Assembly (NCBI RefSeq): GCF_018342065.1
Contig: NZ_JAFDOE010000001.1
Location: 992,001-1,056,000, forward strand
Length of the DNA stretch: 64,000 bases
Direction: 5' to 3'
From: Citrobacter sp. FP75
GTDB taxonomy: Bacteria; Pseudomonadota; Gammaproteobacteria; Enterobacterales; Enterobacteriaceae
Under the pieces are notes generated by a model. That model was not told the DNA's origin. It ran no database searches and was given only the letters and a program-made list of their open reading frames with translations. This document shows positions 42,015 to 50,541 of the stretch, one piece after another. Position numbers and translations under genes: made by a program. Each line of letters opens with the position of its first letter. The first letter of the stretch is position 1.

Positions 42015-43985
42015 TTAAAATTTATACTCAACCCCTGCCCAGAAATTACGGCCTTCTTCGATAAATCCTTCGCTGTATACATACTGCGTGTCGAACAAGT
42101 TGTTGACCGAAGCGTTCACACTAAACCCGTAGCCGATGGTGTAGTCCGCACGGAGATGGGTAATAGCAAACCCGGCTGCTTTTTGCGAACCGTCGGTATT
42201 GCTGTAGCTTGACGAACGGGCCTCTTCAGACAGCGTAATGCTGAGCGGATCCCACGGTTTCAGCGTCATCCAGGCGGTGAGGGTTTGCGTTGGCAGGTCG
42301 GTCGTTTTGCCAATATCGCTACGTTTTACGTCTGCATGGATAAGCCCATAGCTCAGCCCCACGTCCAGCATATCAAAGACTTTACCTTTGACTCCTGCAT
42401 CCAGTCCTGTGTAGTCCACCCGACCGCTGTTTTGGTTCTGGATCGTGTCGGCGTCAATATTGTGCGACAGAATCGCGTCAGTAATGCGGTTGTAATACAC
42501 GCTGGCTTCAAATCCCCAATCTTTGCTGAGTGATCCGTTCCAGGTGAGATCGACGCTGCGGGCGCGTTCCGGTTTTAGCTGCGGGTTAACCAGCGCCACC
42601 TGGTTATAGGCGGGTTTTGAGGTGGTGTAACGTTCTTTCAGCGTCGGGAAACGCGTTCTGTCAGAGTAGGACAACGCCAGCGTGTCGGTATTTTCAAAGT
42701 GATATTTGCTCATCACCTGCCAGTTAAAGGCTGACTGATTGTTGTCGTCATAGTGGGTGACGCTGCCGTTTTTCTCGTGCTTCATGCCCTCCAGACTGTC
42801 GCGCCAGTCGTAGCTTATTCCCGCCACCACATCAACATTGTCCGCGGCGGCCCACTGGTATTCACTGGCAACGGACCAGGTACGGTCTTCATAACGATCG
42901 TAAGCTGCATTTGGCGCACCTTTCTCACGGTGAACATCGTCTTTCCAGTTCACTGCGAAAGAGAGTAAATCGTTTTCGCGCATATCAGCAGCCAGTTGTA
43001 AGCCTGCGCCGTCGCTGTAGTCAGAATAGTGGCTGTAGCTGCCTTTCTTATTTTTCAGATCGGCAAGCGAGTTGTACATCATCAGCGTATTTTCAAAAGT
43101 GTCGCGATACAGCCGACTTTTGAGGGTAAAGCGGTCGCCCAGATGCGTAGTACCCTGATAGTAATAACTCTCTTTATCGTATTGGGGCCATTGCCAGTAG
43201 CGCGACTTCTGGCTGCTGGTTCCGGCGTACGGCGGGTTATCCTTTTCGCCGTCCTGGTTAATATAGGTCAGCACATATTCGTCATCGCCGCGCGGGGTGA
43301 ATCCCAGCTTGACGATCCCCCGTTTGTCATCGGCGGAGGAGTTGGTCATCTTGCCGTGACTGCCGGCCACTGGATTATCCACACCGTGCGGTAATCCGAG
43401 GAAATCCTGCTTTAGCTGGCTACCGCTGAGCTGGATATATCCCAGATCGTTGCTGGCGCCAAAGGAAGCATGCATATCATGGGCATTGTCCTTGCTGCGA
43501 CTCCAGCCCTGGCTATAGCCAATGCTGCCTTCAATCGGTTTGGTGGGTTTCTTCGTCGTAATGTTGATAGCCCCCCCCATCTGGTTTGGGCCCTGCAACA
43601 ACGATGAATAGCCTTTGGAGACTTCAACTGAGGCGATATCAGAGGTGAGAAAACGGCCTAAATCGAGATTGCCGTCGTAGGGGATATAGACCGGAACGCC
43701 GTCGAAAAAGACGGGCACCTGGCGGCTGTCAAACCCGCGCACTTTAACCTGTTGCTCATTACGGTTGCCGGATTTTTGCAGCACTACACCGGGGACCACG
43801 CTCAGTGCCTGGGCCACGTTTTGTTTATCCAGTTTTTGTATTGTTTCCTGACCCAACACTGTGGTGGTCGCGGCGGAGGCCGGGCTTGACCAGACGGTCA
43901 TGGTTTCGCTTTCCTGCCCAGCAAAAGCGTTCTGCGCGAAAGCAAGCGACAGCGCTGTGTAAAGACAACTCTTGGTGAAGTTCAT
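42015..43985 (-). CDS. TonB-dependent outer-membrane receptor of the ModE-box operon
   Basis: A 656-residue receptor that should import a ligand across the outer membrane using TonB energy. I start at the ATG at 43985 (MNFTKSCLYTALSLAFAQNAFA, a clear signal peptide); the 58-residue upstream extension overlaps modD. The TonB box is ETMTVWSS just after cleavage. The plug domain follows (about 45-155, with NVAQALSVVPGVV and MGGAINITTKKP), then a 22-strand barrel ending in aromatic EYKF. By sequence it is a siderophore-type receptor. Its operon partners suggest a molybdenum ligand; this is inference. Confidence 0.88.
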   Translation of the reverse strand: MNFTKSCLYTALSLAFAQNAFAGQESETMTVWSSPASAATTTVLGQETIQKLDKQNVAQALSVVPGVVLQKSGNRNEQQVKVRGFDSRQVPVFFDGVPVYIPYDGNLDLGRFLTSDIASVEVSKGYSSLLQGPNQMGGAINITTKKPTKPIEGSIGYSQGWSRSKDNAHDMHASFGASNDLGYIQLSGSQLKQDFLGLPHGVDNPVAGSHGKMTNSSADDKRGIVKLGFTPRGDDEYVLTYINQDGEKDNPPYAGTSSQKSRYWQWPQYDKESYYYQGTTHLGDRFTLKSRLYRDTFENTLMMYNSLADLKNKKGSYSHYSDYSDGAGLQLAADMRENDLLSFAVNWKDDVHREKGAPNAAYDRYEDRTWSVASEYQWAAADNVDVVAGISYDWRDSLEGMKHEKNGSVTHYDDNNQSAFNWQVMSKYHFENTDTLALSYSDRTRFPTLKERYTTSKPAYNQVALVNPQLKPERARSVDLTWNGSLSKDWGFEASVYYNRITDAILSHNIDADTIQNQNSGRVDYTGLDAGVKGKVFDMLDVGLSYGLIHADVKRSDIGKTTDLPTQTLTAWMTLKPWDPLSITLSEEARSSSYSNTDGSQKAAGFAITHLRADYTIGYGFSVNASVNNLFDTQYVYSEGFIEEGRNFWAGVEYKF

Positions 43986-44008
43986 TATTTTTAGTCCATT
44001 TATAAATG

Positions 44009-44866
44009 TTATATGCCACGTGCGTCCGGGCTCAGGCTCACTTTGATATCCGCGGGTGGGGCGTAGTAAGGCGCGGAGGTGATAAAGAGTCTGATGCCAC
44101 AGTCGAGATAACTCGCCAGGGAGGCGAGAGTAATGCCGCCAGTCAGCGCCAGCGTGCAATGGGGGGCCAGAGAAGAGACTTGACGGGCAATGTCTGCCGC
44201 CTGCTCGGGGGTAAATTTGTCGAGTTGCAGGACGTCGGGGGCGGCGCGTAGCGCGGCCAATGCCTCATCAGGTGTATCCGCTTCGACCACGATCTTTTTT
44301 TCTGGCGCATGGCTGCGTAAGCGTGCCATCGCGCCTGTCCAGTCGTTTGGGTTGGTAAGAAAACGGCGGTGATTAGCAAACAGCAATACCGTTTCGGCGC
44401 ATCCTCCGCGATGAATAATGCCCCCGGCGGCGAGTATTGCCTGAGTCGCCAGCATACGCGTGCCGGGGATAGCTTTGCGGGTGCAGGCTATCTGCCCATC
44501 GGGATAGCGTTGACGCAGAATGTTCAGCATCTCGTCGAGATAGTGGGAGACACCGCAGCTCCACTCCAGCACATTTTGCACCGCTTTCCAGCCCTGATGC
44601 AGTGCCGCCGCGTTGCCGTAGGCGCGAATGAGCAACTGCCCGGCGGTCGCGTGTTCGCCATCGGCCAGCTGCTCAGTGACGGTCAAACCTAATGAGCTCA
44701 GCATTTGTCTGGCGACAGCGATACCGCTCACGCATCCACCCTGGCGATGACAGAAATCCATAACGCCTGGCTTCGCGCCAATCCCCAGCGCCCGGGTAGT
44801 CAGATCGCCGCCCTGAATATCTTCCTGTAGCAGCGCGTCAGTTTGCGCCTGCGAAAAGTAGATCAT
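44009..44866 (-). CDS. modD: ModD, molybdenum-transport-associated QPRTase-like protein
   Basis: A 285-residue protein related to quinolinate phosphoribosyltransferase (NadC), of the ModD subgroup found beside molybdate transport genes. I start at the ATG at 44866 (MIYFSQAQTDALLQEDIQGGD); it overlaps the methyltransferase stop by four bases. NadC-like motifs are EDIQGGDLTTRA (about 15-26), TRKAIPGTR (about 130-138), LQLDKFTPEQ and ALTGGI. The true reaction of ModD is not established. Its presence is one of three clues that the operon handles molybdenum. Confidence 0.85.
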   Translation of the reverse strand: MIYFSQAQTDALLQEDIQGGDLTTRALGIGAKPGVMDFCHRQGGCVSGIAVARQMLSSLGLTVTEQLADGEHATAGQLLIRAYGNAAALHQGWKAVQNVLEWSCGVSHYLDEMLNILRQRYPDGQIACTRKAIPGTRMLATQAILAAGGIIHRGGCAETVLLFANHRRFLTNPNDWTGAMARLRSHAPEKKIVVEADTPDEALAALRAAPDVLQLDKFTPEQAADIARQVSSLAPHCTLALTGGITLASLASYLDCGIRLFITSAPYYAPPADIKVSLSPDARGI

Positions 44867-45675
44867 TGCAGCGACTCCCGTGGCACGCTGTCCCACCAGA
44901 TCAGCGCCCAGTCGCGGCTGGCGGGCGCAATAGTGCGGGGATCCTGCTGCTGATACCAGTGCTCCAGCCGTTCAGTTTCGTCTGTACTAAGTTCGCCCAT
45001 GCTCCAGCGTACGTTCTCCAGAAAACGTGTCCAGGTGCTGTTGTCCTGCTGACAGTTTGGCCCGCGGATAAAATCAACGTGAGCGTGGATGCCCATCTGA
45101 TACAGGACATTCAGCGCATAGATATAGTTGGGAAGTTCAATCACCTCACGGCCCAGTGCGCGCTGAATGGTGGGGGAGACAAACGAGGAACTGACAAGAT
45201 GGGTGGTGTACACCCGCAGCCGGGCCTGATTATTCAGTTTGGTCATGGCCTGGCGCATGTCGGCGACCAGCGTGGAACGCGAGGCGACGGCAATATCGCA
45301 CCGGGGTAAGTCGTCCCAGTGCTCTTCCCAGGCGCGCTGTACCCATTGTACGTGGTGGGCGTTCATCTGACCGGCGCGACGAGCGGCAACGCTCAGCATT
45401 CCCTGGCTGTAATCCACGCCGTAAATTATCGGCATTTGTTTGGCCAGCGCCAGTGACACCGTACCGGGGCCGCAACCCATGTCAAACAGTGATTCTGCGC
45501 CTTTCAGATCAATCTTTCCCAGCAGTTGGAGCAGATAGCTGTCGGTTAGTGTGGCGCAATTCTCGGCCATTTTCTCCGCACGCTTGTCCCAGTGTTCTGG
45601 CTTTTTCTCGGTGCGGTGCGCCAAAAGCAGCTGTTTACGGTAAAGATCGGCAAAATCAATGTCGTCAATGAGCAT
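44863..45675 (-). CDS. Class I SAM-dependent methyltransferase in the metal-uptake operon
   Basis: A 270-residue cytoplasmic protein with a class I methyltransferase fold: motif I is SLFDMGCGPGTVSLALAK (about 62-79), an acidic strand-2 residue is in YGVDYSQGML, and DIAVASRSTL occupies motif IV. No N-terminal signal. The substrate is unknown. It is tightly placed between the ABC ATPase (nine-base gap) and modD (four-base overlap), so it should act in the same pathway, perhaps on an imported ligand or its carrier. Confidence 0.8.
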   Translation of the reverse strand: MLIDDIDFADLYRKQLLLAHRTEKKPEHWDKRAEKMAENCATLTDSYLLQLLGKIDLKGAESLFDMGCGPGTVSLALAKQMPIIYGVDYSQGMLSVAARRAGQMNAHHVQWVQRAWEEHWDDLPRCDIAVASRSTLVADMRQAMTKLNNQARLRVYTTHLVSSSFVSPTIQRALGREVIELPNYIYALNVLYQMGIHAHVDFIRGPNCQQDNSTWTRFLENVRWSMGELSTDETERLEHWYQQQDPRTIAPASRDWALIWWDSVPRESLQ

Positions 45676-45684
45676 TGTTACTCC

Positions 45685-46446
45685 TTAATTGTGTGAGCCA
45701 AAGAGGTGGTGGGCGATTTGTGACGGTGTAACGCGATACAGCGTGGCCAGTCGGTCGGCGGCGAGCTGTTGTTCAGGAAGACCTTGCGACACTACGCCGT
45801 CTGGCTCCACGCGCACTACGCTGTCGGCTATTGCCCGGGCATGCAGCGGATGGTGGGTCGACATCAGCAGCGCCATGCCGGAATTTTTTAGCGTAATCAG
45901 CGTGTCGAGCAGGCGGATCTGATGACCAAAATCAAGGCTGGATGCGGGTTCATCGAGCAGCAGCAGACGTGGACGTTGGGCCAGCGCGCGGGCAATCAAC
46001 ACCAGTTGGCGCTCTCCACCGCTGAGGGTGTTCCAGCGTCGATGCGCCAGATGGCTAATTTCCAGCATTGCCAGTGGCTGTAGGGCTGTTTCCTTCTCCC
46101 TGGCCCCGGGGAGTGCAAATGCCGCCATTTGCGGGGCAAGTCCCATCATCACCATATCGAGAACGGTGAAAGCAAACGCCCCGTCATGTGCCTGTGGTAC
46201 CCAGGCGATGGCGCGGGCGCGCTCACGATCGCTGAGCTGATTTATCGCAACGCCATCGAGCAAAATGTCGCCTTGCAAGAGTGGGAGAACGCCAAGAAGA
46301 GTGCGCATCAGCGTGGTTTTCCCGCTGCCGTTTGCGCCGAGCAGGCAGCAAATGGACCCTTCTTCCACGCTGAACGAAACGTGGCGTAGTACGGGATGTC
46401 GGGCGTGGTATCCCAGGAAGGCATGTTGCACGGTCAGCAGCGTCAT
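45685..46446 (-). CDS. FecE/MolC-type ABC transporter ATP-binding subunit
   Basis: A 253-residue ATPase that powers the adjacent permease. Walker A is LLGANGSGKTTLMRTL (about 33-48), the Q-loop region is AWVPQAHDG, the signature is LSGGERQLVLIARALA (about 139-154), and Walker B is LLLLDEPASSLDFG (about 161-174) with the switch histidine in STHHPLHA. It is closest in type to siderophore/B12/MolC ATPases of the FecCDE group. Its start overlaps the permease stop (ATGA). Confidence 0.9.
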   Translation of the reverse strand: MTLLTVQHAFLGYHARHPVLRHVSFSVEEGSICCLLGANGSGKTTLMRTLLGVLPLLQGDILLDGVAINQLSDRERARAIAWVPQAHDGAFAFTVLDMVMMGLAPQMAAFALPGAREKETALQPLAMLEISHLAHRRWNTLSGGERQLVLIARALAQRPRLLLLDEPASSLDFGHQIRLLDTLITLKNSGMALLMSTHHPLHARAIADSVVRVEPDGVVSQGLPEQQLAADRLATLYRVTPSQIAHHLFGSHN

Positions 46447-47429
46447 GAACGGCTTCCCCGCAGCAGTAGTAACAGGAAGAACGGCGCGCCAACAAACGCG
46501 GTCAGGATCCCCAGTGGAATTTCCGTGCTGCTCAACGTGCGCGCGAGGGTGTCGGTCAGCAGCAGCAAAATGGCCCCGATGCCCATTGAAACCGGCAGCA
46601 GTTGCTGATGATTATTGCCGCTCAGTAGTCGGCCAATATGCGGTACCACCAGCCCGATCCAGCCGATAATCCCGGCAATGGCGACGGTACAGGCGGTAAT
46701 CAGCGTGGCGCAGACAATCAGTGACAGCCGCAGTCGGGACACGTTGATTCCCAGCGAGCGGGCTTCATCATCCGAGAGCGTGAGCAAATTCATGCGCCAG
46801 CGCAGCAGCAACAGCGGGATCGAACCGGCAGCAATCAGGGGGGCAGAGAACCAGAGGTCGTGTGCCGTAATGGTGGATAAACCGCCAAGCAGCCAGAAGG
46901 TAATTGACGGTAGCTGGGTATATGGATCGGCCAGCGTCTTGGTTAGCGAAATTCCTGCACCGCACACCGTGCCCAGCGCAATGCCAACCAGTACCAGCGT
47001 TAATACCGGATCATGACGCTTTACCCGTCGGGTGATCAGCCACACGCCCGCGACCACCAGCAGGCCACCGACAAACGCATACAGCTGAATAAACAGGACA
47101 GGTAAACCCAGCAGGATGGCTAAGCAGGCACCTAAACCAGCACCGGCCGCCACGCCGAGAATGTCCGGCGAGACCAGCGGGTTACGGAACATGCCCTGAT
47201 AGGTTGTTCCGGCCCCCGCCAGCGCTGCGCCCAGCAGTAGTGCTGCCAGAATGCGCGGCAAACGAATTTGCCAGAAGACAATTTTATCCTGCGCCAACAC
47301 GCTATCCTGACCTGTAATAAGCGCCATGACGTGATGTGCATCCAGGCGATAAGCACCGGAAACCGCGGCGACCATTACGCACGCCACGATAGCTGCCGTT
47401 AGCAGAATACTGAGGGTGGTGGTTCTCAT
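46443..47429 (-). CDS. FecCD/MolB-type ABC transporter permease
   Basis: A 328-residue membrane protein of the FecCD/BtuC family with about ten helices. Family motifs seen are RLPRILAALLLGAALAGAG (about 53-71), QGMFRNPLVSPDILGVAAGA (about 75-94) and the ATPase-contact segment WIGLVVPHIGRLLSGNNH (about 256-273). The family imports iron-siderophores, cobalamin, haem, and in Haemophilus (MolB) molybdate and tungstate. ATGA overlaps join it to both neighbours. Ligand here is inferred from context. Confidence 0.9.
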   Translation of the reverse strand: MRTTTLSILLTAAIVACVMVAAVSGAYRLDAHHVMALITGQDSVLAQDKIVFWQIRLPRILAALLLGAALAGAGTTYQGMFRNPLVSPDILGVAAGAGLGACLAILLGLPVLFIQLYAFVGGLLVVAGVWLITRRVKRHDPVLTLVLVGIALGTVCGAGISLTKTLADPYTQLPSITFWLLGGLSTITAHDLWFSAPLIAAGSIPLLLLRWRMNLLTLSDDEARSLGINVSRLRLSLIVCATLITACTVAIAGIIGWIGLVVPHIGRLLSGNNHQQLLPVSMGIGAILLLLTDTLARTLSSTEIPLGILTAFVGAPFFLLLLLRGSRS

Positions 47430-48451
47430 CAGGCCGCCACCAACGTTTGAAATTGTGAATCGCTCAGCGTGGTATGCCAGAACAACTCAGCATAGCTCTG
47501 CATATCGGTTTTAAAGCGTGCCTCAACGTGCGGATCGAGCCAGGCGTGCAGGCGGCGTAACCCCAGCAAACGGTTGATACCGGGAGGCGCATCCAGCCAG
47601 CCAAACGGCAGGCCGCTGAGAAACAGAATGCGCTGGTCGGCTACGGCTTTAACCCCTTGCCACACTGGATCTTCTCGCAGGTACTGCGCCGTCACCGCGT
47701 CCTGAACCAGAATAATGTCAGGCTGCCAGCTCAGCAGGTTTTCCATCGACACCTGCGCCAGTCCATGTCGACCGGGGATCTGCGCCACGTTGTTCAACCC
47801 CAGTAACTCTGCCGCTTCGGTATGCAAAGAACCTTGCAAACCGGTTTCCAGCCCCCGGGCTCCACGAGCGGCATAGAAACGCAGGTTGGCGGCGGCAGAA
47901 TGTGAGAACGTATCAGCTTCATCAATGAATTGCCGGGCAAGCTCGGCCTGCGCGCGGGTTCGCGTTGCGGTTCCCAGTGCGTTACCCGCGGCAGTCAACT
48001 GCGCTGGCGTTTGCCGAAGTTCACCGTTAATCAATAGCCAGGGAATTTGTGTTTGCGCGCTCACCTGCCGCGCCTGAGAAAGCCAGGTTTCGTCAGCGTT
48101 CCCGCAGTCAACCACCAGATCGGGTTTGAGCGCCAGTAAGGATTCGAGCGACAGGGTGCTGGCGCGCCCCGCCAGTCTTCCCAGTTTGGGTAATGTCCGG
48201 ATGTCATCGGAAAAAGGGAGGGCGGACTGGCGGGAAAAATCGAAGGACGAAAACCCGACCAATTTCTCTGGCGCGACGGCCAGCAGCAGCACATCAGCGG
48301 GTGCTCCCGCGCTCACCACGCGCTGAATATCATCAGGTCGAGGCAGAGAACCGACATCCACGGTGATCGGCGTTTGCGCCAGGACCGGAAGGTGGCGTAA
48401 CAGCAGCCCCGAGGCCAGAAGTTGAGCAAACATCCGTCTTGTCAGCGGCAT
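47429..48451 (-). CDS. FecB/MolA-type periplasmic binding protein
   Basis: A 340-residue class III periplasmic binding protein, the first gene of the operon. The N-terminus MPLTRRMFAQLLASG has a twin-arginine-like pattern followed by a hydrophobic run and LAQT cleavage site, so Tat export is possible. The two lobes (about 28-160 and 180-340) are joined by a long helix. GLDAPPGINRL-type sequence (FGWLDAPPGINRLLGLRRL) near 280-298 resembles binding proteins for small oxyanions or metals such as MolA. Ligand not proven. Confidence 0.85.
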   Translation of the reverse strand: MPLTRRMFAQLLASGLLLRHLPVLAQTPITVDVGSLPRPDDIQRVVSAGAPADVLLLAVAPEKLVGFSSFDFSRQSALPFSDDIRTLPKLGRLAGRASTLSLESLLALKPDLVVDCGNADETWLSQARQVSAQTQIPWLLINGELRQTPAQLTAAGNALGTATRTRAQAELARQFIDEADTFSHSAAANLRFYAARGARGLETGLQGSLHTEAAELLGLNNVAQIPGRHGLAQVSMENLLSWQPDIILVQDAVTAQYLREDPVWQGVKAVADQRILFLSGLPFGWLDAPPGINRLLGLRRLHAWLDPHVEARFKTDMQSYAELFWHTTLSDSQFQTLVAA

Positions 48452-48475
48452 TTCATTGATTCCACAAGGTGATAA

Positions 48476-48505
48476 ATTCGCTATATATTTACATATACAG
48501 CGAAT
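48476..48505. promoter_or_regulatory. ModE-type operator in front of the metal-uptake operon
   Basis: A 30-bp near-perfect palindrome: left arm ATTCGCTATATA (48476-48487), six bases TTTACA, right arm TATACAGCGAAT (48494-48505). It matches the known ModE box form (TCGCTATATA-N6-TATATAGCGA) at all but about one position per arm. It ends 24 bp above the binding-protein start and would overlap its promoter. ModE is the molybdate-sensing repressor of modABC in E. coli. Confidence 0.8.
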
Positions 48506-48602
48506 AAAAACATGTTCAGAATCAATTTCACACGGATGAAAACAGGGGATACCCCATAAGGGCTAGATGCAATAGAGACACCTGAAAAAGACAGAAGAAG
48601 AC

Positions 48603-48628
48603 AAAAAATCCGCGACGAGGCGCGGATT
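48603..48628 (-). terminator. Terminator of treA
   Basis: On the minus strand AATCCGCG and CGCGGATT pair around a six-base loop and are followed by TTTT; it lies 30 bases below the treA stop. Confidence 0.88.
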
Positions 48629-48658
48629 GGGGGAATAACAAACGAGCCAGCGAGGGCG

Positions 48659-50371
48659 TTAAGGCGTGGGTTGCACCTGTTTTGCAGGTTCCGCTGGCGT
48701 ACTGTTGGCTGGCGCTGGCCGCGTTGAGGGTACGCTGTCACAGGGTTTGTCTTTGGCGCAAATCAGGTCGAGCATTTTTAACGTTACGCCGTTGGTCCAG
48801 CCAAAGCCGTCCTGTAACGGGTACTCGCCACCGCCGCCGCCGGTCCCTGTGGTGCTGACATCATATTTTTCGACCAGTTTTTTCTCCCGGTCATAGGTGT
48901 GCTGGACGTTGGTGAGGAAGCGCCAGGTGACGTCCATGGCGACCTTATCCTGGCCGTAGTTTTGTAACCCGGACGCCGCAACCCACTGTAGCGGGGCCCA
49001 GCCGTTGGGAGCATCCCACTGTTGACCGCTTTTCACCGACGTCGTGGCCAGACCGCCGGGTTGCAGCAGATGCGCCTGAGTTGCCGCAGCCACTTTGCTG
49101 GCGCGATCGTTGGCCGCTGCATTGACATACAGTGGGAACAGGGCGGCGGCGGTCAGCTGATTGCGTACTTTCTTACTTTTCAAATCGTAGTCGGCATACC
49201 AGCCTTCTTTGTCGTTCCACAGATACTTTTCGATCCCTTTTTGCCGCGCATTGGCGAATCCTTCGTACTGAGCGGCTTTAGCTTCATCGCCTGCGGCTTT
49301 GCTGGCAAGCGCAATCATTTTCTCCATCTTGTACAGCAGTGCATTGAGATCGACAGGGACGATGCTGGTCGTGCGCAGGGTGCTCAGCTGGTTTGGATTG
49401 TCCATCCAGCGCGAGCTGAAGTCCCAGCCGGATGCGGCGGCTGAACGCAGGTCGCGGTAAATTTCCGTGGCTGGACGGTTCGGATTGCTTTTAGCGGTGG
49501 CGATATCTTCAACCCAGGACTCCGGCCTTGGCGTATCGCGGTCATCCCAGTAGCGGTTTAACACGGTGCCGTCGCCCAGTTTAACCACCCGCTTATTCTG
49601 CTGATTGGGCTGGAGCGTTTCGACGCCTTCCATCCAGTAGTTGTATTCTTTCTGCATCTGCGGCAGGTATTTTTTCAGCGCGTCATCGCCGTCGTGCTGC
49701 GCCAGCAGTTCAACCATAAAGGCGAAGAATGGCGGCTGGGAGCGGCTCAGGTAGTAGCTGCGGTTACCGTTAGGAATGTGTCCCCAGGCATCAATCTCGT
49801 AAGCGAAGTTCGCCACCATATCGGAGACCTTATCCCAGTGGTTGCTCTCGGCAAGCCCCAGCATGGTGAAATAACTGTCCCAGTAATAAATTTCACGAAA
49901 ACGACCGCCCGGCACGACATACGGTTTCGGCAGCGGCAGCAACGAGTCCCATTTTTCGGTGTCGGTTGTTGAGCGCGTTAACACCGGCCACAGCCCATCA
50001 ATATGCTCGCGCAGCGACTGCCCGGCGGGTGGCACGTATTTCTCGCCCTCTTTGGGCAGCGTAAAATTCACGTCGACAAAATGGCGCAAATCGAAGCCGG
50101 ACTGGTTTTTCTGCATCCGGTAATCGGCAAGGATCATCAGCGGATCGTTGTTGGGCACCGCATCGGCAAAGGTTTTCTGATCCGGGAACAGTTTGGCTGT
50201 TTGTACATCATTAAACAAAGGACCGAGCAGGATATCAGGGGGTTGCGGCGTACCGGCTGGCTGTTCCTCGGCGTGGGTGCCGAATGAGGCAAGGGCAAAA
50301 AGGGTGCTTGCGAGCGTCAATTTTATAACAACAGAAAGTGGGCCAGGGTGGCGAATTGCTGGCGTTATCAT
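48659..50371 (-). CDS. treA: TreA, periplasmic trehalase
   Basis: Splits trehalose to two glucose in the periplasm at high osmolarity; glycoside hydrolase family 37. It has 570 residues (E. coli 565) from the ATG at 50371, with GGAG eight bases upstream. A signal peptide (about 1-34, ending THA) precedes the mature enzyme. Trehalase signature 1 is [15 protein letters not shown], signature 2 is [13 protein letters not shown], and [18 protein letters not shown] closes the active site. The proline-rich tail ([14 protein letters not shown]) is like E. coli. Confidence 0.96.
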   Translation of the reverse strand: MITPAIRHPGPLSVVIKLTLASTLFALASFGTHAEEQPAGTPQPPDILLGPLFNDVQTAKLFPDQKTFADAVPNNDPLMILADYRMQKNQSGFDLRHFVDVNFTLPKEGEKYVPPAGQSLREHIDGLWPVLTRSTTDTEKWDSLLPLPKPYVVPGGRFREIYYWDSYFTMLGLAESNHWDKVSDMVANFAYEIDAWGHIPNGNRSYYLSRSQPPFFAFMVELLAQHDGDDALKKYLPQMQKEYNYWMEGVETLQPNQQNKRVVKLGDGTVLNRYWDDRDTPRPESWVEDIATAKSNPNRPATEIYRDLRSAAASGWDFSSRWMDNPNQLSTLRTTSIVPVDLNALLYKMEKMIALASKAAGDEAKAAQYEGFANARQKGIEKYLWNDKEGWYADYDLKSKKVRNQLTAAALFPLYVNAAANDRASKVAAATQAHLLQPGGLATTSVKSGQQWDAPNGWAPLQWVAASGLQNYGQDKVAMDVTWRFLTNVQHTYDREKKLVEKYDVSTTGTGGGGGEYPLQDGFGWTNGVTLKMLDLICAKDKPCDSVPSTRPAPANSTPAEPAKQVQPTP

Positions 50372-50506
50372 CGGGTAATCTCCTTAGCGGCATGCCGAAG
50401 TTGCGGCATTTACCATGAGAAAACCTTAGTTCAGGATCGACCGTTGCGCGTTATCGAGACCTCATTTTGCGAACAAACAGACATTTCCTGATCGGTGATG
50501 AAAGTT

Positions 50507-50534
50507 GCACGCCCTTTGCGCTAAAAGGGCGTGC
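50507..50534 (-). terminator. Terminator-like hairpin after dhaM
   Basis: Arms GCACGCCCTTT and AAAGGGCGTGC form an 11-bp stem around a six-base loop, eight bases below the dhaM stop. There is no clear T-tract after it. Confidence 0.6.
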
Positions 50535-50541
50535 AGCGGCT

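Noticed and set aside
48481-48741. 86-codon minus-strand frame between treA and the metal operon
   Set aside because: It covers the treA terminator and the ModE-like palindrome; no motif, so read as intergenic.
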